Made by a program: the position numbers and the translations under genes
Shown: piece after piece, positions 1 to 7,422 of the stretch
How positions within the stretch are numbered: the stretch's first letter is position 1
Layout: every line of letters starts with the position of its first letter
The notes under the pieces: model-generated
What the model saw: the letters and a program-made list of their open reading frames with translations, nothing else
Told to the model about the DNA's origin: nothing
The model's database searches: none
Assembly: GCA_030446955.1 (NCBI GenBank)
Contig: JAUJMG010000001.1
Coordinates: 20,145 to 45,356, forward strand
DNA: 25,212 nucleotides
DNA from: Thermomicrobiales bacterium
GTDB lineage: Bacteria > Chloroflexota > Chloroflexia > Thermomicrobiales > UBA6265
Reading direction: 5' to 3'

Positions 1-463
1 TCGGGACGCCACGTTGTGTACAGGCGATCCCCAGGGCGAGGTGAGCGCACTTGACGCCGACGCCGGCGAAGGAACGCATCGTCGCCTCATCGCAGGGCAG
101 ATCGCCGCCGAACTCGTCGACGACGCGACGAGCGATATCGCGGATCTGGACGGCTTTGCGCTCGTGGAAGGTGGAGGGATGGATCAGGCGGTCGATCTCG
201 TCCGGGGCGAGCGCAGCCACGGCCGCCGGGGTACAGGCGACCTGGAACAAGCGCCGGCTGATCGGCAGGCTCTCCTCGTCACGCGTCCGGATGGAGATGA
301 CGCAAGCGATGAGTTGCTCGAAGGCGGAGGTGTACCCTTCCTCCGCGAGCGCGAACATCGCGGCTTTTGGATAGGGAGCGACCGCGGTCCGGATGCAGGC
401 TAGCGCTTCGTCGATGTCGAACGAGCGCTTGATGGTCTCGCCGCCGGAGCTCATGCGGGTCAT
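1..463 (-). CDS. Endonuclease III-like DNA glycosylase (HhH-GPD), 5' part, cut by left window edge
   Basis: This is an open frame of 154 codons running off the left edge. It starts at ATG 463, just after a purine-rich GGGGAGGGGC ribosome-binding stretch; a second in-frame ATG at 454 is possible. The protein matches the N-terminal two thirds of the Nth family of base-excision-repair glycosylase/AP lyases. The helix motif reads FEQLIACVISIRTRDEESLP where E. coli Nth has LLSAQTTD-like residues. The helix-hairpin-helix GVGVKCAHLALGIAC keeps the lysine that acts as nucleophile in Nth. The catalytic Asp and any C-terminal Fe-S cysteines lie outside the window. The IRTRDE version resembles an Nth subfamily also seen in Planctomycetes, not classical E. 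coli Nth. The family is confident; the exact substrate (oxidised pyrimidines) is inferred. Confidence 0.85.
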   Translation of the reverse strand, partial: MTRMSSGGETIKRSFDIDEALACIRTAVAPYPKAAMFALAEEGYTSAFEQLIACVISIRTRDEESLPISRRLFQVACTPAAVAALAPDEIDRLIHPSTFHERKAVQIRDIARRVVDEFGGDLPCDEATMRSFAGVGVKCAHLALGIACTQRGVP

Positions 464-775
464 TGCCCCTCCCCTTCCTCACCGGTAAGTCCGACAGCAT
501 AATACGTATTATGACAACCAATGTTATGGGTTTGACCTGCGGAGAAGATGGTCGGGTCTATCCCGCGGCGCGGTGTCTCCAGGTGTCGGCCCTACCCTGT
601 CCATCGGATGACGATCGTGATCGCGGTCATGCTGGACATGGTCGAGCGGCTGGAAAGAGCGTGCATAGGCGGCCCCGCAGTCATTCGGAGCAATCGTGGT
701 GCTCTCTGGCGTGCTGTGTCGACCCGGGCAGGGGGGAACCAGGAAAAGGACGCCCCCAATCACTGGTCTGACTCT
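464..775. other. Intergenic region between nth-like gene and tctA 3' end (312 bp)
   Basis: No convincing coding frame was found on either strand. It holds the upstream region of the nth-like gene with an AT-rich palindrome at 498-513. Near the tctA end there is a weak G-run/C-run pairing (GGGGGG at 731-736 with CCCCC at 753-757) that might help terminate tctA transcripts; no clear T-run follows it. Confidence 0.6.
498..513. promoter_or_regulatory. Perfect 16-bp AT-rich palindrome, candidate operator upstream of the nth-like gene
   Basis: CATAATACGTATTATG is identical to its own reverse complement and stands out as an AT island in GC-rich DNA. It lies 35 bp upstream of the nth-like start, where a promoter is expected; TATTAT and CATAAT within it resemble -10 hexamers. 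A homodimeric repressor site overlapping the promoter is the likely reading. No regulator gene is adjacent. Confidence 0.5.
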
Positions 776-2281
776 TTAAATCTCTGCATCCTCAGAGGCG
801 GCGGCACGGGCACGCCGGAGAGAGAGGATGGGGAGCGCCGAGCTGACCAAGACGATGGCGGCGATCCCGAGCAGGGTGACGGCAATTGGACTCGTGTAGA
901 AGATGGACAGTTCTCCCCCGGAGATTTCCAGTGAAGTGCGAAGTGACCGTTCGATCAGCGGACCAAGGACCAGCGCCAGGATCATCGGGGCCATCGGCAA
1001 GTCGAGTTTCTTGAAGAAGTACCCCAGCACGCCGAACAGGAACATCGTCCCGACGTCAAACATGCTGCCGTTCAAGCTGTAGGAGCCAACGATCGAGAAG
1101 ACGAGGATCAAGACCATCAGGATGGGGTACGGAATCTTCAGCACCTGGACCCAGAGACCGACCAGCGGCAGATTCAGCAGCAGCAGGATCGCGTTGCCGA
1201 CGTAAAGGCTGGCGATGACGGTCCAGACGAAGGTTGGGTTGTCGCGGAACAGCAGTGGCCCAGGGACGAGGCCGTTGATGATGAAGGCACCCATGAGCAC
1301 AGCGATCGCGGGTGAACTCGGAATGCCAAGCGTAAAGAGCGGGATCAGGGCCGCGCTCGTGTAGGCATTGTTTGCCGTCTCGGGGGCTGCCACACCCTCG
1401 ATCGCTCCTGTGCCGAGCGGCTGCTTGGTGAAGCGCCGCTCCACGACATAGGAGAGAAATGAGGCGATGGCGGAGTTGGTTCCGGGGACCAGACCCAGCA
1501 CGAAACCGAGACCGGTGCCGCGCACAATGGATCCGAACGCGCGTCGCCACTCTTCCCGTCTGGGAAAGAGGTTCGCCACTTTCGTTTCAAAGATCTGCAT
1601 CGCAGGCTGTTCGAGGTTGAGCAGGATCTCGCTGATCCCGAAGAGCCCCATCGCCACGGTGACAAACTCGATCCCGTCGAATAACTGCACCATGCCGAAC
1701 GTGAGGCGTGGAGCGCCGATGACAGGGTCGAGCCCAATGAGGCCGAGCATGAGGCCCAGGATGCCCATCAGAAGACCCAGCACAACCGAGCGCCCCGTGA
1801 GCCCGATCAGCGTGGACAACCCGAGGATGAGGAGAGCGAATTGCTCGGCGGGACCAAAGCGGAGCGCGAACCGCGACAACGGCGGCGCGACGAGGACCAA
1901 CCCGAACGTAGCGATCGTCCCGCCGACGAACGACCCGATGGCGGAGATCCCGAGGGCCACGCCGCCTCGCCCCTGCAGCGCCATCTGATACCCGTCCATC
2001 GTGGTCACGACGGACGCTGCCTCTCCGGGCGTGTTCAGGAGAACGGAGGTGATGGTGCCGCCGTACATCGCCCCGTAGTAGATGGCAGCGAGCATGATGA
2101 TGGCGCCGGTCGGATCGAGCTGGAAGGTGAGCGGGATCAGAACGGCGATGCCGGCCGTCGGCCCCACGCCTGGGAGGACGCCGACCAGTTGGCCGAGCAC
2201 GCATCCGATTAGCGCGAAGAGGAGATATTCCGGGGTAAGTGCGTTCCCGAGGCCGGAGACCAGCTGGTCAAGTGATTCCAT
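776..2281 (-). CDS. tctA: Tripartite tricarboxylate transporter large permease TctA
   Basis: The product is a 501-residue polytopic membrane protein, the usual TctA length (about 500 residues). It forms the main ion-coupled channel of TTT transporters, which import carboxylates delivered by a periplasmic or extracytoplasmic TctC protein. Family signatures are clear. The first half has GVLPGVGPTAG (about residues 34-44) and YYGAMYGGTITSVLLNTPGE (68-87). The second half has the related VPGTNSAIASF, then APETANNAYTSAALIPLFTLGIPSS, reflecting the internal duplication of the family. About ten to twelve hydrophobic helices are visible. It follows tctB by 8 bp and is the last gene of tctC-tctB-tctA. 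The exact substrate cannot be told from sequence. Confidence 0.95.
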   Translation of the reverse strand: MESLDQLVSGLGNALTPEYLLFALIGCVLGQLVGVLPGVGPTAGIAVLIPLTFQLDPTGAIIMLAAIYYGAMYGGTITSVLLNTPGEAASVVTTMDGYQMALQGRGGVALGISAIGSFVGGTIATFGLVLVAPPLSRFALRFGPAEQFALLILGLSTLIGLTGRSVVLGLLMGILGLMLGLIGLDPVIGAPRLTFGMVQLFDGIEFVTVAMGLFGISEILLNLEQPAMQIFETKVANLFPRREEWRRAFGSIVRGTGLGFVLGLVPGTNSAIASFLSYVVERRFTKQPLGTGAIEGVAAPETANNAYTSAALIPLFTLGIPSSPAIAVLMGAFIINGLVPGPLLFRDNPTFVWTVIASLYVGNAILLLLNLPLVGLWVQVLKIPYPILMVLILVFSIVGSYSLNGSMFDVGTMFLFGVLGYFFKKLDLPMAPMILALVLGPLIERSLRTSLEISGGELSIFYTSPIAVTLLGIAAIVLVSSALPILSLRRARAAASEDAEI

Positions 2282-2289
2282 CTTCGCTC

Positions 2290-2748
2290 TTAGATGCCGT
2301 TAGGGCCAGTAGGCAGAAAGACGCTGAGGAGGCTGAAGACGTAATAGGTGCCAAAGCTGGCCGCGAGACTCACGAGCACCGCGACCCACCAGCGTTGCCG
2401 CCCGACGACCGTGAGCAGGATGAGCGCCAGACCCAAGACGGTCAGGCGGAAACCGAGGATGGGGAGTAGCACGACGGTAAGTGCAAGAAGCGCTAAGGTG
2501 ACGGCCAGCCGAAAACCAGCCAGCGAGCCGGGAATGAGGTCGATCGGTTCATCTCGACGCCATTGCGGAACCGAGTTCCGCACGAAGAACAGGACGGCCA
2601 ACGCCGCCATCAAACTCCCAAGCCACACTCCGAAAAATCCGGATCCTGGCCCCAACATCGTGAAGTAGCGAAGCTGGAGAGACTCGTAGAGCACGAAGAG
2701 CCCTAGCAGAAGGAATAGGACGCTTACGACCTGGTACGCCCGTGCCAT
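2290..2748 (-). CDS. tctB: Tripartite tricarboxylate transporter small subunit TctB
   Basis: The product has 152 residues with about four hydrophobic helices (residues 5-24, 38-55, 80-110 and 118-145). This is the size and topology of TctB (DUF1468), the poorly conserved small membrane partner of TctA. The start ATG 2748 is preceded by AGGGGAGAGC, a good ribosome-binding site. Its stop lies 8 bp before tctA, so the two are almost certainly cotranslated. Identification rests mostly on position between tctC and tctA plus topology, since TctB sequences diverge strongly. Confidence 0.88.
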   Translation of the reverse strand: MARAYQVVSVLFLLLGLFVLYESLQLRYFTMLGPGSGFFGVWLGSLMAALAVLFFVRNSVPQWRRDEPIDLIPGSLAGFRLAVTLALLALTVVLLPILGFRLTVLGLALILLTVVGRQRWWVAVLVSLAASFGTYYVFSLLSVFLPTGPNGI

Positions 2749-2799
2749 GCTCTCCCCTGATAGATGGGTGACCTGAGCGAATACCGGCGGGGCGGGCCG

Positions 2800-2834
2800 G
2801 AGGGCATGGTAGAGGCCGTGCCTACTATGCCCTC
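2800..2834 (-). repeat. Intercistronic hairpin between tctC and tctB
   Basis: A 13-bp inverted repeat (arms 2800-2812 and 2822-2834, one non-Watson-Crick position, 9-nt loop) starts 7 nt after the tctC stop. The arms begin with GAGGGCAT. No U-run follows on the minus strand, so it looks like a 3'-stabilising or partial-attenuation hairpin rather than a strong terminator. It would favour more binding protein than membrane subunits. Confidence 0.6.
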
Positions 2835-2841
2835 AGGTGTG

Positions 2842-3924
2842 CTATTGCCCCTTCCGTTCCTCCTCAACCCGACCGAAGAGGTTTTCCGCGTAGGTCAGTT
2901 GCTCCTTGAGGAACGTCGCGTACTCCTCAGGACCCATGTACTCCTGAGCGATCCCCACGTCATTCATCTTGGACTGCACGTCGGCGCTGTTCATCGCCGC
3001 TTCAATGATGGCAGAGAGGTAGCGGACGTGCTCGGGGTTCATTCCCTTCGGGCCGACGATGCCCCGGGCGGAGTAGCTGAAGACGGGGAAGCCGAGCTCT
3101 TCCATGGTTGGCACGTCAGGCAGAAACTGGCTCCGGGTCTCGCCCATCACCGCAAGAACTCGCCCGTCCCCCGCCTCGACCTTACTGACCCACTGCCCCA
3201 CGTTGTCGTAGACCGCGTCGATTTGCCCGCCAAGCACGGCGGTGGTCGCGGGCGTGCCGCCGTCGAAATGAACGATTCTCAAGTCAACGTTCGCGGCTTG
3301 CTCCGTGTCGAGGATCGCCAGGTGGTCGTCGCTGGCGATGCCCGTGTCGCCTACCGTGACCTCCCCCGGCCGCTCCTTAGCCGCGCTGAGCAAGTCGTTC
3401 ATGGTCTGGAACGGGCTATTTTTGCCGACGAAGATGGCTCCCGGATCGAGTACCTGGTTGGCGATCGGGGTGAAATCCTCAAGCTTGAAGGCTGCCTGCC
3501 GCTCAGGGTCGAGAATGATCGTCTGGAGTTGCGGCACGCTCACGAGCGCGATAACGCTGCCGTCCGGCTTCTGGCGTGCGGTTTCGGTCCAGGCTAACTG
3601 ACCGGAACCACCCGGTTTATTGACCACCGTAACTGGTTGACCGAGCATCTGCTCCATCGCCGCGGCCAGGATGCGTCCACCAACGTCACTGCTGCCACCC
3701 GCGGGGTACCCGATCCAGAACTGGATGGGACCAGACGGAAAGTCTCCCGGTCGCGGCGGCGGCGCCATCGGGGTCGCCTCCGGAGTCGCCTGAAACGCGC
3801 TCGCGTTGGTGGCCCCTTCAAGGGAGGCCAGCAACGCCGCCGCAGCAGGCGCCGAGAGCCCGAAGGCCGTAGCCCGGCGCAAGAAGGATCGCCTCGAGAC
3901 TCGTCCGGCAAGAAGGTCGTTCAT
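2842..3924 (-). CDS. tctC: TctC/Bug-family tricarboxylate substrate-binding protein, Tat-exported
   Basis: The 360-residue protein begins with a twin-arginine signal (SRRSFLRRA at residues 10-18, then an Ala-rich hydrophobic stretch). A Pro/Thr-rich linker follows at about 44-62, then the Bug/TctC fold. Typical Bug features are the IGYPAGGSSDVGGRILA ligand-loop segment, VVNKPGGSGQLAWTETARQKPDG, and the C-terminal domain ending near EEYATFLKEQL. It would bind a carboxylate outside the membrane for TctAB. There is no lipobox cysteine. The ATG at 3924 has its best ribosome-binding stretch (GAGGGAGGG) about 20 nt upstream, so translation may begin slightly earlier, for example at CTG 3942, adding LNERL before MNDLL. 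Confidence 0.93.
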   Translation of the reverse strand: MNDLLAGRVSRRSFLRRATAFGLSAPAAAALLASLEGATNASAFQATPEATPMAPPPRPGDFPSGPIQFWIGYPAGGSSDVGGRILAAAMEQMLGQPVTVVNKPGGSGQLAWTETARQKPDGSVIALVSVPQLQTIILDPERQAAFKLEDFTPIANQVLDPGAIFVGKNSPFQTMNDLLSAAKERPGEVTVGDTGIASDDHLAILDTEQAANVDLRIVHFDGGTPATTAVLGGQIDAVYDNVGQWVSKVEAGDGRVLAVMGETRSQFLPDVPTMEELGFPVFSYSARGIVGPKGMNPEHVRYLSAIIEAAMNSADVQSKMNDVGIAQEYMGPEEYATFLKEQLTYAENLFGRVEEERKGQ

Positions 3925-3954
3925 TAGCCGCTCGTTCAGACTGCCCTCCCTCTC

Positions 3955-4031
3955 GGCGGCTCGTCATCAGCCGCCAGTGCCCTGTCTTCCGCGACAGGGT
4001 CTCCTCGTGCCACGAGAGCCTCCTTCGGCTC
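3955..4031 (-). promoter_or_regulatory. Structured tctC leader with four tandem inverted repeats (candidate cis-regulatory RNA)
   Basis: Four adjacent perfect inverted repeats sit in 77 bp, ending 30 bp before the tctC ATG. GGCGGCT/AGCCGCC is at 3955-3961 and 3969-3975, CCCTGTC/GACAGGG at 3980-3986 and 3993-3999, CTCGTG/CACGAG at 4004-4009 and 4011-4016, and GAGCC/GGCTC at 4016-4020 and 4027-4031. The series lies between a -10-like TAGAAT (4107-4112) and the ribosome-binding stretch. It does not match a riboswitch class I can recognise. A leader RNA or a protein-binding site array are both possible. Confidence 0.45.
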
Positions 4032-4390
4032 GCTTGCGGTCAGTACCAACGTGCTCGACGCCTTATTCAAGCTGGCTGTAGCGTTTCACACACGACCGCG
4101 GCGCCCATTCTAACAGGGCAATGGCGTGCATTGGCTCCGCGATGTCGGCAACCTTGCCCAACTCGGCCAACGCCTCGCCATGACCGGCTTCACGCATGGG
4201 GGAGCCGAACGGATGGATCGTGCGCTCAGGCTCACCGTCGTCCTACACGTTTACTCCGTGCAGGGATTCGCGGAGTGCTCGACGTCCCTCCCCTCCTACC
4301 GAGGGCGAGATCGGTTTCGTGCCCACCCGACATGAGGCGGCGCGAATGCAGCCAGGGGTAGCGAGCAATGGCGTCCGGGGCGAGATTTGG

Positions 4391-4417
4391 GGGCGCCGCG
4401 AGAAGGGATTTGCGCCC
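4391..4417 (-). terminator. Weak terminator-like hairpin after dedA
   Basis: GGGCGC (4391-4396) and GCGCCC (4412-4417) form a 6-bp stem immediately downstream of the dedA stop. An alternative AAGGG/CCCTT pairing lies within it. There is no T-run, so rho-independent activity is doubtful. Confidence 0.25.
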
Positions 4418-5062
4418 TTACCGGCGGGCAGTGAGGCCCTTGAGCTGCCGACGGACTAGGGCGCTAATCTCGGCGCCGTTCTCCCGCCAGACATGAATTG
4501 CGGTTGGCGCGATCGAGACCACAATGATGAGCAGGATGATCGGCAGAAGGTACCGGTCGACGTTGGGGATCGACTTGCCGAGAAAATAACCAGCGATGGG
4601 AAGCCCGACCGCCCAGAGCAGAGCCCCAATCACGTTGAAGGCGGCAAAGCGGGGGTAGCGCATCGCCCCGACCCCCGCGATGATCGGGACAAACGTACGC
4701 ACGATGGGCATGAACCTGGCCAGAATGATCGCTTTGCCTCCGTGCTGCTCAAAGAAGACCTCAGCGCGACGGAGGTACTCGGGCCGAAACAGGCGCGATT
4801 CCGGGCGCTGAAACAGGCGTCGGCCCACCCGGTTGCCAAAGGCGTAGCCCACGGCGTCGCCGGTCACGGCCGCCGCGAAGCAGACCGTCACTAAGAGCCA
4901 GATGTTCAGGTAGTCCTGGGAGGCGAGAAAGCCGGCGGTGAAGAGCAGGCTATCTCCTGGGAGAAAGAATCCGATAAGGAGGCCAGTTTCGGCGAAAATG
5001 ATGGCAAACAGGCCCAGGTAGCCGGCCGTTCGAATCAAGCTCTCTAGGTCGAAGTGCGGCAT
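4418..5062 (-). CDS. DedA family membrane protein (VTT domain)
   Basis: The product is a 214-residue inner-membrane protein of the DedA/VTT family. Members act in undecaprenyl-phosphate or phospholipid flipping and in membrane homeostasis. Hallmarks are ETGLLIGFFLPGDSLLF (about residues 25-41), the GDAVGYAFGNRVGRRLF loop, and ARFMPIVRTFVPIIAGVGAM (about 115-134), which carries the conserved re-entrant arginine region. Further helices lie at about 145-165 and 172-192. The start ATG 5062 has a GGGAGAA ribosome-binding site. It lies 190 bp downstream of alkA on the same strand. The actual substrate is unknown, because DedA paralogues differ. Confidence 0.93.
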   Translation of the reverse strand: MPHFDLESLIRTAGYLGLFAIIFAETGLLIGFFLPGDSLLFTAGFLASQDYLNIWLLVTVCFAAAVTGDAVGYAFGNRVGRRLFQRPESRLFRPEYLRRAEVFFEQHGGKAIILARFMPIVRTFVPIIAGVGAMRYPRFAAFNVIGALLWAVGLPIAGYFLGKSIPNVDRYLLPIILLIIVVSIAPTAIHVWRENGAEISALVRRQLKGLTARR

Positions 5063-5116
5063 GGGTTCTCCCTATCGGACCGGTCAGCTCACCGATTGAC
5101 GCCGCCGACGTGCTGG

Positions 5117-5130
5117 GCACACCAGTGTGC
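5117..5130. repeat. 14-bp inverted repeat between alkA and dedA
   Basis: GCACAC-CA-GTGTGC is a perfect inverted repeat in the gap upstream of dedA. It could be an operator half-site pair or part of a small hairpin (GCAC arms). No promoter hexamers could be paired with it convincingly. Confidence 0.25.
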
Positions 5131-5252
5131 AGGGTGAGGTCCGATGGCCGGTTCGGATGTGAACCCCAGTCGGCCTCGGCCCTTGCATCAGGGCGACGTA
5201 CTCGGGTGGCGAGTATAGGCGCTGCTGCCCCCTTCGCCTAGCGCTGCCACCT

Positions 5253-6173
5253 TCACCGGGCGATCCCAAGGAGGTCCGTCCAGAGGAGCCGCGCGGCCCA
5301 GGCACGCGCTGGGCGCCACTCCTCGGCCCGGTGATCAAGGCCCTTCAGGTCCAGGTCGGGGTCATCGAAGGCGGCGCGGGCGGCGCGAAGGAGTGCGACA
5401 TCGCCAGTGGGGTATGCGTCCGGCGCTCCGACACCCCAGAGGAGCACGGAGTTCGCCGTCCATGGCCCGACCGCGGGGAGGCGGCGCAGCATCGCGGCCG
5501 TCTCCTCTGGCTGGCGCAGGGCGGCTTCACGAGCGGGTAGGTTCCCTTCTAACGCGGCCCGGCTAACGGCGACGAGGGCTTCGGCGCGGCGCCACGTGAC
5601 GCCGGCCCGGCGAATCAGTGAAGCGTCGGCGCTGGCGAGTTGATCCGGTAGGGGGAGCGGCCAGAATGTTCGGCCTGAGCGCTCCACCGACGGCGAGACG
5701 AGGGCGCACAGGCGGGTTTGCGCGACCGCCGCCGCGGCCACGGAGATGCTTTGCCCGACGATGGCGGCAATTAGCCCTTCGTAGATCGAGCCGTACGCGA
5801 ACGGGCGCAGCCCCGTGAACCGATTCGACAGGCGAGCGAGCACCGGCTCACTGAACGCCGGACAGACCTGACGACAGCCGAGCACGACCTCTGCCCACCG
5901 CTCATCTCCTCCGTCGGGGCGGGCGCCAGTCACCCACACCTGGCCATCTGTTTCCTGCCACACGGTCCGCCAGGCGAGCCGCCCCGCCTCCCAGCCAATC
6001 CAGAGCAACTGCCCATCGCGCCAGTCCATATTTGGCCATCGCCCACCTGCCCAGGCGACCGGTCCGCAGGTCTGAGGGAGCGAGAAGCCGGGAGTCACGG
6101 GCAGGAGCCGCGGCTCCTCGGTCGCGTTACCTGACGACATCGTTGGCGAGGCTAGACCGGCCGATAACAGCAT
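5253..6173 (-). CDS. alkA: DNA-3-methyladenine glycosylase II (AlkA-type HhH-GPD)
   Basis: The product has 306 residues. It removes alkylated purines in base-excision repair. An N-terminal domain (about residues 20-115) resembles the AlkA-N region. The HhH-GPD core starts at YEGLIAAIVGQSISVAAAA (about 131-149). The hairpin LPAVGPWTANSV (232-243) is followed by the catalytic aspartate in YPTGDVALLRA (Asp258), matching Asp238 of E. coli AlkA. It starts 35 bp after the hydrolase stop, so they are probably cotranscribed. No good ribosome-binding site precedes ATG 6173; ATG 6140 (MSSGN) is an alternative. An N-terminal Ada-like domain is absent. Confidence 0.88.
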   Translation of the reverse strand: MLLSAGLASPTMSSGNATEEPRLLPVTPGFSLPQTCGPVAWAGGRWPNMDWRDGQLLWIGWEAGRLAWRTVWQETDGQVWVTGARPDGGDERWAEVVLGCRQVCPAFSEPVLARLSNRFTGLRPFAYGSIYEGLIAAIVGQSISVAAAAVAQTRLCALVSPSVERSGRTFWPLPLPDQLASADASLIRRAGVTWRRAEALVAVSRAALEGNLPAREAALRQPEETAAMLRRLPAVGPWTANSVLLWGVGAPDAYPTGDVALLRAARAAFDDPDLDLKGLDHRAEEWRPARAWAARLLWTDLLGIAR

Positions 6174-6208
6174 GGGACATCAGCATTGATCGAGGGGGCG
6201 ACGGCACG

Positions 6209-7270
6209 TCAGCGGGGATTGGGTGGAGCCGGATCATCAGTGACTTGGGCTTCCGCGACCGGAACCCCGTCGCTCCAGACGCCCATAAAGCGCTGGCTTG
6301 CCGAGTCACCCAGGGCCGTATTGCACCAGCGCTCGTCGAAAGCACAGGAGGTGAGCGCGTCAAAGAGTTTCCATGTCCCGTACCAGTCCAAAGCATCGAT
6401 CGTCGCACCGGCCCCCGTGGTCTGTGGCAACAGGTGTCCCGCTTCCAGAGGTGGTTGGCCGCGCGCATCACCGACGAGGGTGACAAAGTCGCGTTGCTCC
6501 AGGGGAACCTGCGTCATCCCGGACCAGATGAGCCGTGCGCCCATGTCCCCGACGAAATCGTCCTCTGCGCCCACGACGACCAGCGCAAGGACATCTTCCG
6601 GTATGTTGTCCAGCGGCGCGAGTGGCGCGCCCAGTTGCTCGTTCACACCACCGCAGCCCCGACACCCTCCCGGCTCGACCGGCATCAACACCGCCGGTAT
6701 GGGCAGCTCCTGCGATTCCGCAACAGCCGCGTAGTTGGCCGCGAGGATCCCCCCGAGCGAGTGACCCACGACCGCGACGCGTGACACATCGACGGGAGGA
6801 TGATCCCCGGCGCCAAGTTCGTCCACCGCAGACCGCACCCCAGTAAGCAGGTTGCTGAGGTATTCCAGGGGTCTCGCGCCGAGGAGTGCGGCCTCCTGGT
6901 AGTCCGGGTAGACGACGACGGCGCCCCGGCGAACAATATGGTCGATCCACGCTCTGTAGACGATGGGGTCCAGCGCGTTGAACCCATGGAGGAAGAGGAC
7001 TAGGGGCAACGTCCCGCCGCTCTCAACCTGATCGGTAGCATCGGACGGCTCAAAGAGCCAATAGCCGACGGGTTGGTCACCGTGGCGGGTTGCAATAACA
7101 CGTTCGAAGAGGGGCGCGGAGCCGCCAGGACCCGACTCGGGTTGGTCAGGCGGTCGCGGTAGAGAGGTGGCCGCGGGAACCGACCTCTTGCCCGCCGCCT
7201 GCGCGGATCCAGCAAAGGAGGCGGAGGAGAGCACGAGACTGATCAGCAGAAGGACGAACGTCGAACGCAC
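6209..7270 (-). CDS. Secreted alpha/beta hydrolase (chlorophyllase/PAF-acetylhydrolase-like)
   Basis: The start chosen is GTG 7270, which has GGGAGGGAGACGA directly upstream; the longer frame from 7330 lacks a ribosome-binding site. This gives 353 residues beginning with a Sec-type signal (VRSTFVLLLISLVLSSASFA, then AQA). The core has the oxyanion LFLHGFN (about residues 93-99), the nucleophile elbow GHSLGG (Ser171), a candidate acid in VGAEDDFVGD (about 237-238) and the catalytic His in EAGHLLP (279). This is the alpha/beta hydrolase layout shared by chlorophyllase-like and PAF-acetylhydrolase-like esterases. The cysteine pairs GCRGCGG and SCAFDERWC may form disulfides, fitting an extracellular enzyme. 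Substrate unknown. Confidence 0.82.
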   Translation of the reverse strand: MRSTFVLLLISLVLSSASFAGSAQAAGKRSVPAATSLPRPPDQPESGPGGSAPLFERVIATRHGDQPVGYWLFEPSDATDQVESGGTLPLVLFLHGFNALDPIVYRAWIDHIVRRGAVVVYPDYQEAALLGARPLEYLSNLLTGVRSAVDELGAGDHPPVDVSRVAVVGHSLGGILAANYAAVAESQELPIPAVLMPVEPGGCRGCGGVNEQLGAPLAPLDNIPEDVLALVVVGAEDDFVGDMGARLIWSGMTQVPLEQRDFVTLVGDARGQPPLEAGHLLPQTTGAGATIDALDWYGTWKLFDALTSCAFDERWCNTALGDSASQRFMGVWSDGVPVAEAQVTDDPAPPNPR

Positions 7271-7422
7271 TCGTCTCCCTCCCGGCTTGCCGCCACACGG
7301 CGGTGTTCCCGCCACGAGCATTCTAGCCATGGCTGTCGGAGCTATCGGGAGGAAGGAGAGCGGGGTTGGTTTGCGCGGCTACCGCTGACCCGCGACCGGT
7401 CCTACGGGAGGGTTGACGGGCG

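Larger units (their letters stand above)
3925..4417. other. Long intergenic region upstream of tctC and downstream of dedA (493 bp)
   Basis: No gene is supported here. The half nearest tctC holds a structured leader (3955-4031) and a -10-like TAGAAT on the minus strand at 4107-4112, without a good -35 box. The half nearest dedA ends with a GGGCGC/GCGCCC inverted repeat at 4391-4417, directly after the dedA stop, which may act as a weak terminator. Two short minus-strand frames (about 3936-4070 and 4066-4199) have protein-like composition but no ribosome-binding site or family match. Confidence 0.6.

Noticed and set aside
14..403. Plus-strand frame over the left edge
   Set aside because: It is antisense to the nth-like gene, which has recognisable motifs and a ribosome-binding site.
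731..757. Terminator after tctA from G-run/C-run pairing
   Set aside because: The stem is only 5 bp with a 16-nt loop and has no T-run; it is mentioned only in the intergenic entry.
3936..4070. Short minus-strand frame across the tctC leader (ends DDEPPRGRAV)
   Set aside because: It has only a TTG start and no ribosome-binding site, and the same bases form four perfect inverted repeats, which better explains their structure as RNA or binding sites.
4066..4199. Short minus-strand frame with protein-like text (MREAGHGEALAELGKVADIA)
   Set aside because: No ribosome-binding site, no recognised family, and an immediately upstream in-frame stop; it could be a gene remnant but nothing supports that firmly.
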